Source: Flavobacterium psychroterrae (GTDB lineage Bacteria > Bacteroidota > Bacteroidia > Flavobacteriales > Flavobacteriaceae). Taken from it: 64,000 bases of DNA. Every line of letters starts with the position of its first letter. The stretch's first letter is position 1. The notes beneath the pieces were generated by a model, which saw only the letters and a list, made by a program, of their open reading frames with translations, was not told where the DNA came from and ran no database searches. Positions 8,298 to 17,770 of the stretch are shown in pieces. Location: positions 124,001-188,000 of the forward strand of contig NZ_JAGYVZ010000010.1 of assembly GCF_018380615.1 (NCBI RefSeq), written 5' to 3'. The translations under genes and the position numbers were made by a program.

Positions 8298-8729
8298 ATG
8301 GAAGAAAAGAAATTAAATAAATACGATAAAGCTTATTTGAGAATTGCGAAAGAGTGGGGTGCTCTCTCTTATTGTAAGCGAAAACAAGTAGGTGCAATTA
8401 TCGTAAAAGACAGGATGATTATTTCTGATGGATACAATGGAACGCCATCCGGATTTGAAAATTGCTGTGAAGATGAAGACGGATTAACGCGCTGGGATGT
8501 TTTGCATGCCGAAGCAAATGCGATACTTAAAGTAGCCAGATCAACACAATCTTGTGAAGGTGCAACTTTATACATCACGCTTTCTCCATGCAAAGAATGC
8601 AGTAAATTAATACATCAGTCAGGAATAAAAAGAGTGGTATACCAGAACGGATATCGCGATGATTCCGGAATTCAATTTTTAATAAAAGCAGGTATTGAAG
8701 TCGAACATATTCCTGTTTTAGAAGAGTAA
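8298..8729 (+). CDS. dCMP/cytidine deaminase family protein, 143 aa
   Basis: Deaminates dCMP to dUMP, a source of dTMP. Zinc site visible: His70 and catalytic Glu72 in LHAEANAI, Cys98 and Cys101 in SPCKEC. GYNGTPSGFENC fits substrate-binding of dCMP deaminases (ComEB type). In a tight operon: 5 bases after the HupE-like gene and directly abutting the S41 protease gene (stop TAA, then ATG without a gap). Confidence 0.9.
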   Translation: MEEKKLNKYDKAYLRIAKEWGALSYCKRKQVGAIIVKDRMIISDGYNGTPSGFENCCEDEDGLTRWDVLHAEANAILKVARSTQSCEGATLYITLSPCKECSKLIHQSGIKRVVYQNGYRDDSGIQFLIKAGIEVEHIPVLEE

Positions 8730-10307
8730 ATGAAATTTAACCCAAAATATTTGCCAATCATTATCGGTGGGACTTTTGCCATCGGAGTTGTTCTCGGAAG
8801 CGTTATGAATGCTCCCGTTGATGAACAGCTTTTGGCTAAAAATTACTCTAAAACAAAGCTGAACAAACTAATTGATTTTATCAATAATGAATACGTTGAC
8901 AGCATTAATACAGATTCTATTGTAAACCTTACAGTGGATAATATTCTATCAAAATTAGATCCGCATTCCGTTTATATTCCGCCAACAGAACAGGCCGAAG
9001 TCGCAGAAAGTATGAAAGGAGATTTCGTGGGAATCGGAATTAATTTTTATATGTATAAGGATTCTGTTGCGATTATAAAACCTATTGAAAACGGACCTTC
9101 GGCGAAAGCCGGATTAAAATCAGGAGACCGAATTTTATTTGCCGGAAAAACGAAATTGTTTGGCAGAAGATTGCCTTCTGATAGTTTATTTTCGAAATTA
9201 AAAGGATTAAAAGGTTCTGAAATTGAATTGACTGTTTTTAGAAAATCAGAACAAAAGAAACTTACCTTTAAAATAAAAAGAGATATAATTCCCATAAAAA
9301 GTGTTGATGCATCATTATTGCTCGATAATAAAACGGGCTACATCAAAATCAATCGTTTTGCCGAAACTACTTTTAATGAATTTAAAACCGGTTTAACGAG
9401 ATTGAAACAAAACGGAATTGAATCCCTTGTAATTGATCTTCGTGATAATGGCGGAGGTTATATGGAAGAAGCGATTGCAATTGCCGATGAGTTTTTGAAA
9501 GACAAACAACTAATTGTTTTTACAAAAAATAAAAACGGAACAACCGAAAAAACTTTTGCTACAAAAGCGGGAAGTTTTGAAACCGGAAAAGTATATGTTT
9601 TAATTAACGAAAATAGCGCCTCAGCAAGCGAAATCCTGGCTGGAGCAATTCAGGATAGCGACCGCGGAACTATTGTGGGTCGTCGTTCTTTTGGTAAAGG
9701 ATTGGTACAACGCGAAATGGATTTCAACGACGGATCTGCAGTAAGATTAACCGTGGCAAGATATTATACGCCAACCGGAAGATCGATTCAAAAACCGTAT
9801 AAAAAAGGAAACGAAGAATATTATAAAGAATCAGAATCTCGGGTAAAATCAGGAGAGCTTTATGCAAAAGACAGTATAAAAGTAGCCGATTCTTTAAAAT
9901 TTAAAACTCCAAAAGGCAAAATTGTTTACGGCGGCGGCGGAATTGTTCCGGATGTTTTTGTGCCAATTGAAGCAGAACACGGAAACGAAAATGTTGCTTA
10001 TTTAATGCAAACCGGAATTGTAGGACATTTTGTTTTTGAAGAATTAGATAAAAACAGAGATGCTTTTAAAGGGCTTCATTTTAATGAGTTTTTGACTAAG
10101 ATGAAAAACTCTGATGCCTATTTTAAAAAGTTCAGAACTTATATTTTAATGACAGGTTTAGACCTTAAACTAGATAAAACCAAAGCTTTGGTAAATCGTT
10201 ATATCACTGCAGAATTTGCCAGACAGCTTTATGGTGAATTGTATTACTACGATGTTATTTTGAAAGAAGATGCGATGATAAAAGCAGTTTTGAATCCGAA
10301 AAAGTAA
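8730..10307 (+). CDS. S41-family C-terminal processing peptidase, 525 aa
   Basis: Anchored by an N-terminal hydrophobic segment (residues 8-25), so it acts in the periplasm. A PDZ domain follows (about 90-180, KPIENGPSAKAGLKSGDRIL). The protease core has SLVIDLRDNGGG (231-243), ENSASASE (294-301) with the serine nucleophile, and GRRSFGKGLVQ with Lys323 as general base. This is a CtpA/Tsp-type enzyme that trims or degrades exported proteins. It begins right after the dCMP deaminase stop and is followed by a SnoaL-like gene; the protease and deaminase are commonly adjacent in Bacteroidota as I recall. Confidence 0.93.
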   Translation: MKFNPKYLPIIIGGTFAIGVVLGSVMNAPVDEQLLAKNYSKTKLNKLIDFINNEYVDSINTDSIVNLTVDNILSKLDPHSVYIPPTEQAEVAESMKGDFVGIGINFYMYKDSVAIIKPIENGPSAKAGLKSGDRILFAGKTKLFGRRLPSDSLFSKLKGLKGSEIELTVFRKSEQKKLTFKIKRDIIPIKSVDASLLLDNKTGYIKINRFAETTFNEFKTGLTRLKQNGIESLVIDLRDNGGGYMEEAIAIADEFLKDKQLIVFTKNKNGTTEKTFATKAGSFETGKVYVLINENSASASEILAGAIQDSDRGTIVGRRSFGKGLVQREMDFNDGSAVRLTVARYYTPTGRSIQKPYKKGNEEYYKESESRVKSGELYAKDSIKVADSLKFKTPKGKIVYGGGGIVPDVFVPIEAEHGNENVAYLMQTGIVGHFVFEELDKNRDAFKGLHFNEFLTKMKNSDAYFKKFRTYILMTGLDLKLDKTKALVNRYITAEFARQLYGELYYYDVILKEDAMIKAVLNPKK

Positions 10308-10325
10308 CCCTTAATTTTGAATCAG

Positions 10326-10691
10326 ATGAAAATAGAAACTATTGTAAATGCTGAAATCGAACTTTTCACGGCAATTAAAACGGCTGATATTCCAACTTTG
10401 GATAAAATGCTGCACGATGATTTGCTTTTTAATTTACCGGATGGACAAACCATTAATAAGGAATTTGATTTAGAATCCTATCGTTCAGGTAAAATGAAAA
10501 TCGAAGTTTTAGAAGCTTCAGATCAGCTTATTAATATAATTGATAATACAGCTGTAGTTGCTGTAACCGTTATGCTAAAAGGAACTTATGAGGGCAACAT
10601 CTTAAACGGTGCTTTTAGGTATATTAGAGTTTGGAAACAATTTGAAGAAAATGTAAAAGTAATTGCCGGAAGTTGCGCAGCGTTACAATAA
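10326..10691 (+). CDS. SnoaL/NTF2-like (DUF4440-type) protein, 121 aa
   Basis: A single NTF2-fold domain with ELFTAIKTADIPTLDKMLHDDLLFNLPDG at the start and FRYIRVWKQFEENVKVIAGSCA at the end, the pattern of the DUF4440/SnoaL families. No catalytic residue can be assigned. I chose ATG 10326; a TTG three codons upstream (10317) lies within a TAATTTTG motif and is less likely. Last gene of the operon starting at 7699. Confidence 0.8.
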   Translation: MKIETIVNAEIELFTAIKTADIPTLDKMLHDDLLFNLPDGQTINKEFDLESYRSGKMKIEVLEASDQLINIIDNTAVVAVTVMLKGTYEGNILNGAFRYIRVWKQFEENVKVIAGSCAALQ

Positions 10692-10768
10692 AATAATAAT
10701 AATTTTTTAAAATATAATGTAATAGATCTTTCTTGAAAATGAGCGAGCTTTACATCAAAATATAAAAT

Positions 10769-11080
10769 ATGAAAAATCTAAAAAGAGTAAGTTTTTTAAT
10801 AGTTCTAATGACATTTGTAATTTCTTGTGCAAGTATGAAAAAGGATAATACAGTAACAGGAAAAGTAGATTCAATAGAATTTGGGAAAGACGGTTATACT
10901 GCAAAATTGACCACTGATAAAAAAGAAGTTTATTTTGCTGTAATCAGCATTGTAAATGTTGGCGGACCACAAAATTACAAGACATTAAAAACAGGTGATG
11001 AGGTTTCGTTAAAAGGAGAAATCTGGAAAACAGATACAGAGAAACATATGACAGTTAGAGAAATTGTTTCGGTAAAATAA
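10769..11080 (+). CDS. Small lipoprotein, 103 aa
   Basis: A lipoprotein signal is clear (VLMTFVISCASM, lipidated Cys20). The mature part is about 84 residues, mostly beta-strand-like, with TGKVDSIEFGKDGYTAKL and GDEVSLKGEIWKTDTEKHMTVREI; it resembles a small OB-like domain. Function unknown. Followed by a palindromic repeat at 11089-11158. Confidence 0.8.
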   Translation: MKNLKRVSFLIVLMTFVISCASMKKDNTVTGKVDSIEFGKDGYTAKLTTDKKEVYFAVISIVNVGGPQNYKTLKTGDEVSLKGEIWKTDTEKHMTVREIVSVK

Positions 11081-11088
11081 ACTCTCAA

Positions 11089-11158
11089 CCATAATAAGTT
11101 ATATAAGTTCATTTAATTTATGCGCATGCATTTATATTTACTTATATAACTTATATGG
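11089..11158. repeat. Palindromic intergenic repeat, family A, copy 1
   Basis: Left arm from 11089 reads CCATAATAAGTTATATAAGT then TCATTTAA; right arm 11141-11158 reads CTTATATAACTTATATGG. The same arms occur at 27041 and at 36527-36692. Sits between two convergent genes. Confidence 0.75.
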
Positions 11159-11167
11159 TAAATAATT

Positions 11168-11773
11168 TTATCGAATACTATCGTGCGAATGAGTCTGTAC
11201 GCCGTTATTCCATAAAGTTAGAATATCTGTGGCAACAGCAGCGCCACTTCCGGCAGCAATTGCCAATTGGCTTCTCCAGCCTGCTAAAGTCCCAATAACA
11301 TAAATGCCGTCGGTTACTTTATGATCATCGTTTTTAAGCTGAATACGTTGTTTTTCGGGTAGTGCCTTTTTATGCGGCTCGATGTATTGCATCAAGCCTT
11401 CGATGTCAAAAGTATTGGCAGAACCAATGCCGACAACGATATTTTTTGTTTTGTATGCGTTTTTGTTTGTAGTAACCGTGAATTCAGGATAAGAACCTTC
11501 CACTTTAATTACTTTTTCATTTGATATCTGAATAATATGCGGATAAGTCGTAGATAAGTCCTGCGTACTTTCTGTAAGTAGATCAGATCCTAATTTGCCT
11601 GGCATTATTCCATAAGCATTGTAGAAAATTGCTTCTTGTAAAGAAGAATTTTTTTGGTGTGTAAAAATTCCGATTTTTTTATCGGTAACAAAAGCTTTGT
11701 TTTTGGCTGAACCTAAAACCAGAGCACAAGACATGCCTGAAACGCCTCCGCCAATAATTAAAACGTCAAACAT
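11168..11773 (-). CDS. Short FAD-dependent oxidoreductase, 201 aa
   Basis: Begins with an FAD-binding Rossmann motif (VLIIGGGVSGMSCALVLG) and ends with the second FAD motif DGIYVIGTLAGWRSQLAIAAGSGA, as in thioredoxin reductases. The protein is only about two-thirds of the usual length: there is no CxxC redox pair and no NAD(P)H-binding domain visible between the two FAD segments. The role is therefore unclear; it may act as a flavin-binding partner. Directly preceded on the same strand by a 66-aa membrane gene (1-nt gap), suggesting a two-gene operon. Confidence 0.75.
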   Translation of the reverse strand: MFDVLIIGGGVSGMSCALVLGSAKNKAFVTDKKIGIFTHQKNSSLQEAIFYNAYGIMPGKLGSDLLTESTQDLSTTYPHIIQISNEKVIKVEGSYPEFTVTTNKNAYKTKNIVVGIGSANTFDIEGLMQYIEPHKKALPEKQRIQLKNDDHKVTDGIYVIGTLAGWRSQLAIAAGSGAAVATDILTLWNNGVQTHSHDSIR

Positions 11774-11774
11774 A

Positions 11775-11975
11775 TTATCGACCGTTTGTTTTTTCTTCGA
11801 TTCTTTTTGAAATTCTAAAAATCAAAAGAATTAAAACGGCACAAAATGAAGCTGCGATTCCAATAAAAGCAACTACACTGTCTCCCTGAAAAGGATTTTT
11901 GAAGTCTAGCAACGTAATATTAAAAACAATTAAAGCTAATGCCAGAAGCACTAAGATTGAAGTAAAAATTTTCAT
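11775..11975 (-). CDS. Small membrane protein, 66 aa
   Basis: Two hydrophobic segments (about residues 4-25, ILVLLALALIVFNIT; and 36-55, VAFIGIAASFCAVLILLIF) and a basic C-terminal tail (RISKRIEEKTNGR). Positive-inside rule puts both ends in the cytoplasm. Just upstream of the flavoprotein gene with one base between stop and start, so co-translated. Not recognised further. Confidence 0.7.
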   Translation of the reverse strand: MKIFTSILVLLALALIVFNITLLDFKNPFQGDSVVAFIGIAASFCAVLILLIFRISKRIEEKTNGR

Positions 11976-12079
11976 AATGGTTGTTTGTTTGTAAAATACT
12001 AAAGTAAACCTGAAGAGTTGAAAAATGTCCTTAAGTTGTATTTTTAAAATTTTATGGGGTAAATTTATAAAAATAATTG

Positions 12080-12658
12080 TTAGACGAACAAACCTTTAAC
12101 ATTAGCAGCGAATAATTTAACAGCAATTGCTAAAAGTATGACTCCAAATGTCTTGCGGACAACGCCAAGTCCGTTTTCTCCTAATAAAGTCTCTATTTTT
12201 TTAGAAGATTTCAAAACGATATAAACAAGGATAATATTCAATAAAATAGCAATAATAATATTAATGGTATGAAATTGAGATCGAAGTGATAGTAAAGTCG
12301 TCATAGTTCCTGCTCCGGCAATTAACGGAAAGGCTAAAGGAACGATAGAAGCTGATCCCGGCTCTTCGTCACGATAGATTCTGATGCCTAAAATCATTTC
12401 TAAAGCAAGGAAAAATAAAACGAATGAACCCGCAACCGCAAACGAATGCACATCAATACCTATAAGGCTTAAAAAACCTTCTCCCACAAATAGAAAAACA
12501 ATCATAATAAGTCCGGCAACAATCGAAGCTTTCTCAGATTCAATATGGCCAACCTTTGATCTTAAATTTACTATGATAGGAATTGATCCTACAATATCAA
12601 TTACTGCAAAAAGTACCATTCCAACAGTTATAATTTCCTTAAAATCAATTTGTAACAT
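12080..12658 (-). CDS. MarC-family inner-membrane protein, 192 aa
   Basis: Six hydrophobic segments and MarC motifs: VGMVLFAVIDIVGSIPIIVNL near the start and FPLIAGAGTMTTLLSL in the middle. MarC proteins (Pfam MarC/UPF0056) have no proven role. I chose ATG 12658 (MLQIDFKEI); an upstream in-frame ATG at 12730 would add 24 residues that look like intergenic sequence. Confidence 0.9.
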   Translation of the reverse strand: MLQIDFKEIITVGMVLFAVIDIVGSIPIIVNLRSKVGHIESEKASIVAGLIMIVFLFVGEGFLSLIGIDVHSFAVAGSFVLFFLALEMILGIRIYRDEEPGSASIVPLAFPLIAGAGTMTTLLSLRSQFHTINIIIAILLNIILVYIVLKSSKKIETLLGENGLGVVRKTFGVILLAIAVKLFAANVKGLFV

Positions 12659-12831
12659 AATTTTTCTTTTAGTGTTTAAAGATGTGCAAATGTAGATAAT
12701 AAAGTTAGGGCTTTTTTTAACACAACACACTTTTGTTATAAAAACACTGTTTTGCGGTTAAAAAAGTGTTTTTTGTAACAATTGTTGTTTTTGGTATCGA
12801 GTATCGCAATGATTTTTGTAAGCTTATGAGT

Positions 12832-12983
12832 TTTACCACAGAGTTGCACAAAGTTTTTCGCAGAGTTAAATTTATAAAGGATCTTTTATAGTTCACAAAG
12901 CTTTGAGATTAAACTTTGACAAAGCATAATAAAATCTTTGTGTATCTCTGTGAAAAACTTTGTGTTAGAATTATGCGGTAAAA
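12832..12983. repeat. Large inverted repeat, ACCACAGAG/CACAAAGTTTTTC family
   Basis: Left arm from 12832 (TTTACCACAGAGTTGCACAA then AGTTTTTCGCAGAG) pairs with the right arm (CTCTGTGAAAAACTTTGTG, then TGCGGTAAAA to 12983). A centre with CACAAAGCTTTGAG lies between. It fills the 12659-13072 gap between divergent marC and DUF3109 genes. The same words recur at 39368-39553 and 46490-46680. No gene was seen in this gap. Confidence 0.7.
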
Positions 12984-13035
12984 TTCAACAAATATTGCGG
13001 TAAAATTTAATCTCATTTCATCTGCTTTCTTTGTC

Positions 13036-13043
13036 TATCTTTG
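13036..13043 (+). promoter_or_regulatory. -7 element (TATCTTTG) of the DUF3109 gene
   Basis: TATCTTTG, a perfect TAnnTTTG box, ends 30 nt before ATG 13073. It excludes the upstream TTG at 13031 as a start codon. No clear -33 box at the usual distance. Confidence 0.55.
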
Positions 13044-13072
13044 CACTTTATAAATTTCAGTACTTTATTATC

Positions 13073-13642
13073 ATGTTTCAACTAGGAAAAACCATTATTT
13101 CAGAAGATATTCTTGAAAAAGAATTTGTGTGCAACTTGTCAGCTTGTAAAGGAGCTTGCTGTGTTGACGGAGATGCGGGCGCTCCATTAAGTGAAGAGGA
13201 AACCAGAATAATGGAAGAAATTTATCCTAAAGTAAAACCTTTTTTACGTAAAGAAGGAATTGCAGCAATCGAAGCTCAGGGAACTTGGGTAAAAGGAACT
13301 AATGGCGATCTTGAAACGCCGTTAATCGACGAGAAAGATTGTGCTTATGTTATTTTTGATGGTAAAACCGCCCTTTGCGGAATCGAGCAAGCATACAATC
13401 AAGGAATCATAGATTGGAAAAAACCGGTTTCTTGCCATTTATATCCAATTCGTGTAAAAGACTTTACAGAGTTTGCTGCGGTAAATTATGATAAATGGGA
13501 TATTTGCGATGATGCGTGTTCTTTAGGAAAAGAGTTAGAAGTTCCGGTTTATAAATTTGTCAAAGAAGCGTTGATTCGTCGTTTTGGTCAGGATTGGTAT
13601 TTAGAGCTTGAAAAAGTTGCAGAAGAACTTAAAAAGAAGTAA
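13073..13642 (+). CDS. DUF3109 cysteine-rich protein, 189 aa
   Basis: DUF3109 motifs: CNLSACKGACCVDGDAGAPL near the start (C at roughly 20, 24, 28, 29), CAYVIFDGKTALCGIEQA in the middle, and KPVSCHLYPIRV, with CDDACSLG further on. The eight or so conserved Cys suggest a metal site, most likely Fe-S or zinc, as in the related YkgJ family. Function unknown. Start ATG 13073 fits the promoter at 13036. Confidence 0.85.
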   Translation: MFQLGKTIISEDILEKEFVCNLSACKGACCVDGDAGAPLSEEETRIMEEIYPKVKPFLRKEGIAAIEAQGTWVKGTNGDLETPLIDEKDCAYVIFDGKTALCGIEQAYNQGIIDWKKPVSCHLYPIRVKDFTEFAAVNYDKWDICDDACSLGKELEVPVYKFVKEALIRRFGQDWYLELEKVAEELKKK

Positions 13643-13679
13643 AAATTCAGCGCTTTAGTTACCGCTTTTTGAAGGCATT

Positions 13680-13714
13680 TTTTAACTCTAAAAATAAAGT
13701 TTTAACTCTAAAAA
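13680..13714. repeat. Tandem 15-nt repeat upstream of nrdB
   Basis: TTTTAACTCTAAAAA occurs at 13680-13694 and again at 13700-13714, 20 nt apart. This is within the 334-nt gap 13643-13976 before nrdB. Two turns of helix apart, it could be an operator, but nothing else supports it. No gene was seen in the gap; TAAGTTTG near 13886 is a possible -7 box. Confidence 0.35.
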
Positions 13715-13976
13715 AACTTTTTAAAACAATTGAAAATTTCTTGCTTTTTATTTCAAAAAGTCTATATTCTACGGGGACTTTAGGTATAAATGACTATATT
13801 AAATGTCTCATTTACAAATAATTAATAATTGTCTGAAAAATATCTCATTTTCATGCGTTGTTAAAAACTATGCCGAATTGTGAATAAGTTTGGCTTTCAT
13901 TTTTAGCGATAAATGACAATCTTTGTAGTCTATTGAATTAGCAAAAATTCAGTACAAAAATTAAACAAAAATTACC

Positions 13977-14954
13977 ATGTCACAAGTCGAGCCTATATTA
14001 CAAGAAAATAAAAATCGTTTCGTTATTTTTCCTATCAAACATCATGATATTTGGGAATGGTATAAGAAAATGGAGGCTAGTTTCTGGACTGCTGAAGAAA
14101 TCGATTTGCACCAAGACTTGACAGACTGGAATAATAAACTGAGTGAGGATGAAAGATATTTCATTAAACACATATTAGCATTTTTTGCAGCTTCTGACGG
14201 AATCGTAAATGAAAACCTTGCTGAGAATTTTGTAAACGAAGTTCAATATGCAGAAGCGAAGTTTTTCTATGGTTTTCAAATCATGATGGAAAACATTCAT
14301 AGTGAAACTTACTCTTTGTTAATTGACACTTACGTGAAAGATGAAGCAGAGAAAGCAGAATTGTTTAATGCATTAGAAGTTTTTCCTGCAATTAAGAAAA
14401 AAGCAGACTGGGCTTTAAAATGGATCGACTCTGATTCATTTGCTGAAAGACTAATTGCTTTTGCTGCAGTTGAAGGAATTTTCTTTTCAGGAGCTTTTTG
14501 TTCTATTTATTGGTTGAAAAAGCGTGGTTTAATGCCAGGTTTGACTTTCTCAAACGAATTGATTTCTCGTGACGAAGGCGTTCACTGCGACTTTGCAGTG
14601 CACTTACACAATCATCACCTGATTAATAAAGTGCCAAAAGAAAGAATTAAAGAAATTATAGTTAATGCTCTAGATATCGAAAGAGAGTTTGTTACAGAAT
14701 CTCTTCCGGTAAGTTTAATAGGTATGAATGCCGTTTTAATGACGCAATACCTTGAATTTGTTGCTGACAGATTGTTAGTAGAATTAGGTTGCGAACGTGT
14801 TTATGGATCAGCGAATCCGTTTGACTTTATGGACATGATCTCACTTCAGGGAAAAACCAATTTCTTTGAAAAACGAGTTGCCGAGTATCAAAAATCAGGT
14901 GTCATGAACACGGACAGCGATGCTCAGAAAATTTCATTTGATGCAGATTTTTAG
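13977..14954 (+). CDS. nrdB: Class I ribonucleotide reductase small subunit, 325 aa
   Basis: Holds the diiron-tyrosyl radical used to make deoxynucleotides. Metal ligands are all present: Asp74, Glu105 and His108 ([10 protein letters not shown]), Glu166, Glu200 and His203 ([10 protein letters not shown]). The spacing Asp74 to Glu105 is 31 as in the E. coli enzyme (Asp84/Glu115), and Tyr112 is at the radical position (Tyr122 in E. coli), so this is a normal tyrosyl-radical R2. Next to nrdA on the same strand, with 262 nt between. That gap holds a short IR (AGTGTTT ... AAACACT) but no gene. Confidence 0.97.
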   Translation: MSQVEPILQENKNRFVIFPIKHHDIWEWYKKMEASFWTAEEIDLHQDLTDWNNKLSEDERYFIKHILAFFAASDGIVNENLAENFVNEVQYAEAKFFYGFQIMMENIHSETYSLLIDTYVKDEAEKAELFNALEVFPAIKKKADWALKWIDSDSFAERLIAFAAVEGIFFSGAFCSIYWLKKRGLMPGLTFSNELISRDEGVHCDFAVHLHNHHLINKVPKERIKEIIVNALDIEREFVTESLPVSLIGMNAVLMTQYLEFVADRLLVELGCERVYGSANPFDFMDMISLQGKTNFFEKRVAEYQKSGVMNTDSDAQKISFDADF

Positions 14955-15216
14955 ACAACAAAATATTTTAGTGTTTTCCCTAAATAAACACTGATTAAGA
15001 TTAAAATTTTATAACAAAACATTTTTAGAATCTCTTTTCCCAAATCGAAGATTCAATAATTTTTAACGCATTTTCGGTTTGATTTCAAACTGGAAGAGGG
15101 TAGCTATTGAGAATGCTATAATTCTTAAAAAATAATTAAAAAACACACAATGTTTAAGTCCGAGAATTCGTTTTCCAGTGACTTTCATTTTTTCAATAAA
15201 CTAAAAAAGTAAGCTT

Positions 15217-17616
15217 ATGTATGTAGTAAAAAGAGATGGCCACAAAGAGCCGGTAATGTTTGATAAGATTACAGAAAGAATCAAAAAATTGTGTTACGGC
15301 TTAAATGAGCTTGTAGATCCTGTTAAGGTAGCCATGCGTGTTATCGAAGGATTGTATGATGGGGTTTCAACTTCTGAACTAGATAATCTTGCAGCAGAAA
15401 CGGCAGCTTCTATGACTATTGCGCATCCTGATTATGCACAATTAGCAGCACGTGTGGCAATTTCGAACCTACATTCAAATACAAAAAAATCGTTTTCAGA
15501 AACGATGAAAGATATGTACTTATACGTAAATCCAAGAAATGGACAAGAAGCGCCATTACTTTCGGACGAAGTATTCAAAGTAATTCAGGAAAACTCAGAA
15601 TTCTTGGATTCTCATATTATTTATACAAGAGATTTCAATTATGATTACTTTGGTTTTAAAACCTTAGAGCGTTCGTATTTGCTAAAAATAAACGGTAAAA
15701 TCGTCGAAAGACCACAACATATGTTGATGCGTGTTTCGGTTGGTATTCACCTTGACGATTTAAAATCAGTTATTGAAACTTACGATTTAATGTCTAAAAA
15801 GTTCTTTACGCATGCAACACCAACGTTGTTTAATGCCGGAACTCCAAAACCACAAATGTCTTCTTGTTTCCTTTTGGCAATGCAGGATGATAGTATCGAT
15901 GGTATTTATGACACATTAAAACAAACGGCTAAAATCTCGCAATCAGCGGGAGGAATTGGTCTTTCTATTCATAACGTTCGTGCAACAGGATCTTACATCC
16001 GTGGTACAAACGGAACTTCAAACGGAATCGTGCCAATGTTGAGAGTATTCAACGATACGGCTCGTTACGTAGACCAAGGTGGTGGAAAACGTAAAGGAAG
16101 TTTTGCGATTTATATCGAAACATGGCATGCTGATATCTTTGATTTCTTAGATTTAAAGAAAAATACAGGAAAAGAAGAAATGCGTGCAAGAGATTTATTC
16201 TTCGCCATGTGGACTTCAGATTTATTCATGAAACGCGTACAGGAAGATGCGTCCTGGACTTTAATGTGTCCTAACGAATGTCCTGGATTATACGATGTTT
16301 ACGGAGAAGAATTCGAAACGATGTATTTGGATTATGAATTTAGAGGTAAAGGTAGAAAAACGATTCGTGCACGTGAATTATGGGAGAAAATCCTTGAATC
16401 ACAAATCGAAACCGGAACTCCTTACATGTTGTACAAAGATGCAGCAAACCGTAAATCGAACCACAAGAATTTAGGAACAATTCGTTCGTCAAACTTGTGT
16501 ACGGAGATTATGGAGTACACGTCTAAAGATGAAATCGCGGTTTGTAACTTAGCTTCAATTTCGTTACCAATGTTCATTGAAAACGGAAAATTCGATCACC
16601 AGGCACTTTACAACGTTACAAAACGTGTGACTCGTAACCTGAACAAAGTAATTGACAGAAACTACTATCCGGTAAAAGAAGCTGAAAACTCTAACTTGCG
16701 TCACCGTCCGGTAGGATTAGGAGTTCAAGGTTTAGCAGATGCTTTTATCATGTTGCGTATGCCGTTTACAAGTGATGAGGCAAAAGTACTGAACCAGGAA
16801 ATTTTCGAAACATTATACTTCGCAGCTGTAACCGCTTCTATGGAAATGGCGAAAGAAGAAGGTCCATATTCTACATTTGCAGGTTCTCCAATGTCAAAAG
16901 GAGAATTTCAATACAATATGTGGGGAATGAAAGATGAAGAATTATCAGGACGTTGGGACTGGGCTTCATTAAGAAAGGAAGTAGTAGAGCACGGAGTTCG
17001 TAACTCATTATTAGTTGCGCCAATGCCAACTGCTTCGACTTCACAAATTTTAGGAAACAACGAAGCTTTCGAACCATATACATCAAACATTTACACACGT
17101 CGTGTATTGTCTGGAGAATTTATCGTAGTAAACAAACATTTACTTCACGATTTAGTAGACAGAGGTTTGTGGAACGAAACGTTGAAACAAGAAATCATGC
17201 GTCATAACGGATCAGTTCAAAATATTGATGTTATTCCGCAAGACCTGAAAGAATTATACAAAACAGTTTGGGAAATGTCGATGAAAGACATTATCGATAT
17301 GTCACGTCAAAGAGGTTATTTCATTGACCAATCGCAATCGTTGAACTTGTTCATGCAAGATGCAAACTATTCTAAACTTACGTCAATGCACTTTTACGCT
17401 TGGCAATCAGGTTTAAAAACAGGAATGTATTACCTAAGAACAAAATCTGCGGTTGATGCGATTAAATTCACATTAAACAACGATAAAAAAGAAGAAGATG
17501 CTCCGGCAGCAGTTTTAGTTCCGGAAACAGAGGCAATCAGTGTAGAGGATTACAAAGCAATGTTGCTAAAAGCACAAGCCGGAGATCCTGAAGATTGTGA
17601 AATGTGTGGATCTTAA
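15217..17616 (+). CDS. nrdA: Class I ribonucleotide reductase large subunit, 799 aa
   Basis: Catalytic subunit. N-terminal ATP-cone ([19 protein letters not shown]). Core motifs: [19 protein letters not shown] (one of the redox cysteines), [25 protein letters not shown] (radical-site Cys, Asn and Glu), [12 protein letters not shown] with the second redox Cys, and [20 protein letters not shown]. The protein ends CEMCGS (Cys794 and Cys797), the C-terminal pair that is reduced by thioredoxin or glutaredoxin. Full length. ATP-cone implies dATP inhibition. A terminator follows at 17677. Confidence 0.97.
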   Translation: MYVVKRDGHKEPVMFDKITERIKKLCYGLNELVDPVKVAMRVIEGLYDGVSTSELDNLAAETAASMTIAHPDYAQLAARVAISNLHSNTKKSFSETMKDMYLYVNPRNGQEAPLLSDEVFKVIQENSEFLDSHIIYTRDFNYDYFGFKTLERSYLLKINGKIVERPQHMLMRVSVGIHLDDLKSVIETYDLMSKKFFTHATPTLFNAGTPKPQMSSCFLLAMQDDSIDGIYDTLKQTAKISQSAGGIGLSIHNVRATGSYIRGTNGTSNGIVPMLRVFNDTARYVDQGGGKRKGSFAIYIETWHADIFDFLDLKKNTGKEEMRARDLFFAMWTSDLFMKRVQEDASWTLMCPNECPGLYDVYGEEFETMYLDYEFRGKGRKTIRARELWEKILESQIETGTPYMLYKDAANRKSNHKNLGTIRSSNLCTEIMEYTSKDEIAVCNLASISLPMFIENGKFDHQALYNVTKRVTRNLNKVIDRNYYPVKEAENSNLRHRPVGLGVQGLADAFIMLRMPFTSDEAKVLNQEIFETLYFAAVTASMEMAKEEGPYSTFAGSPMSKGEFQYNMWGMKDEELSGRWDWASLRKEVVEHGVRNSLLVAPMPTASTSQILGNNEAFEPYTSNIYTRRVLSGEFIVVNKHLLHDLVDRGLWNETLKQEIMRHNGSVQNIDVIPQDLKELYKTVWEMSMKDIIDMSRQRGYFIDQSQSLNLFMQDANYSKLTSMHFYAWQSGLKTGMYYLRTKSAVDAIKFTLNNDKKEEDAPAAVLVPETEAISVEDYKAMLLKAQAGDPEDCEMCGS

Positions 17617-17676
17617 ATTTTTTAGAAAAAAGAAGATAGAATAAAGAGGAAAGATTTTATTCTTAATAAATACGGA

Positions 17677-17707
17677 GCAGTTATTATAGTGATAACTGCT
17701 TTTTTTT
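17677..17707 (+). terminator. Terminator after nrdA
   Basis: GCAGTTAT (17677-17684) pairs with ATAACTGC (17692-17699) around loop TATAGTG, followed by eight T (17700-17707). Confidence 0.85.
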
Positions 17708-17770
17708 ATGCGTTATTTTAACGTAAAGACTGATGAAAAATAATTGTTAATAGGAGATAATAAGATATAT

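Noticed and set aside
12384-12695. 103-codon plus-strand frame inside marC
   Set aside because: Low-complexity Lys/Thr/Pro composition, a typical antisense shadow of a membrane protein.
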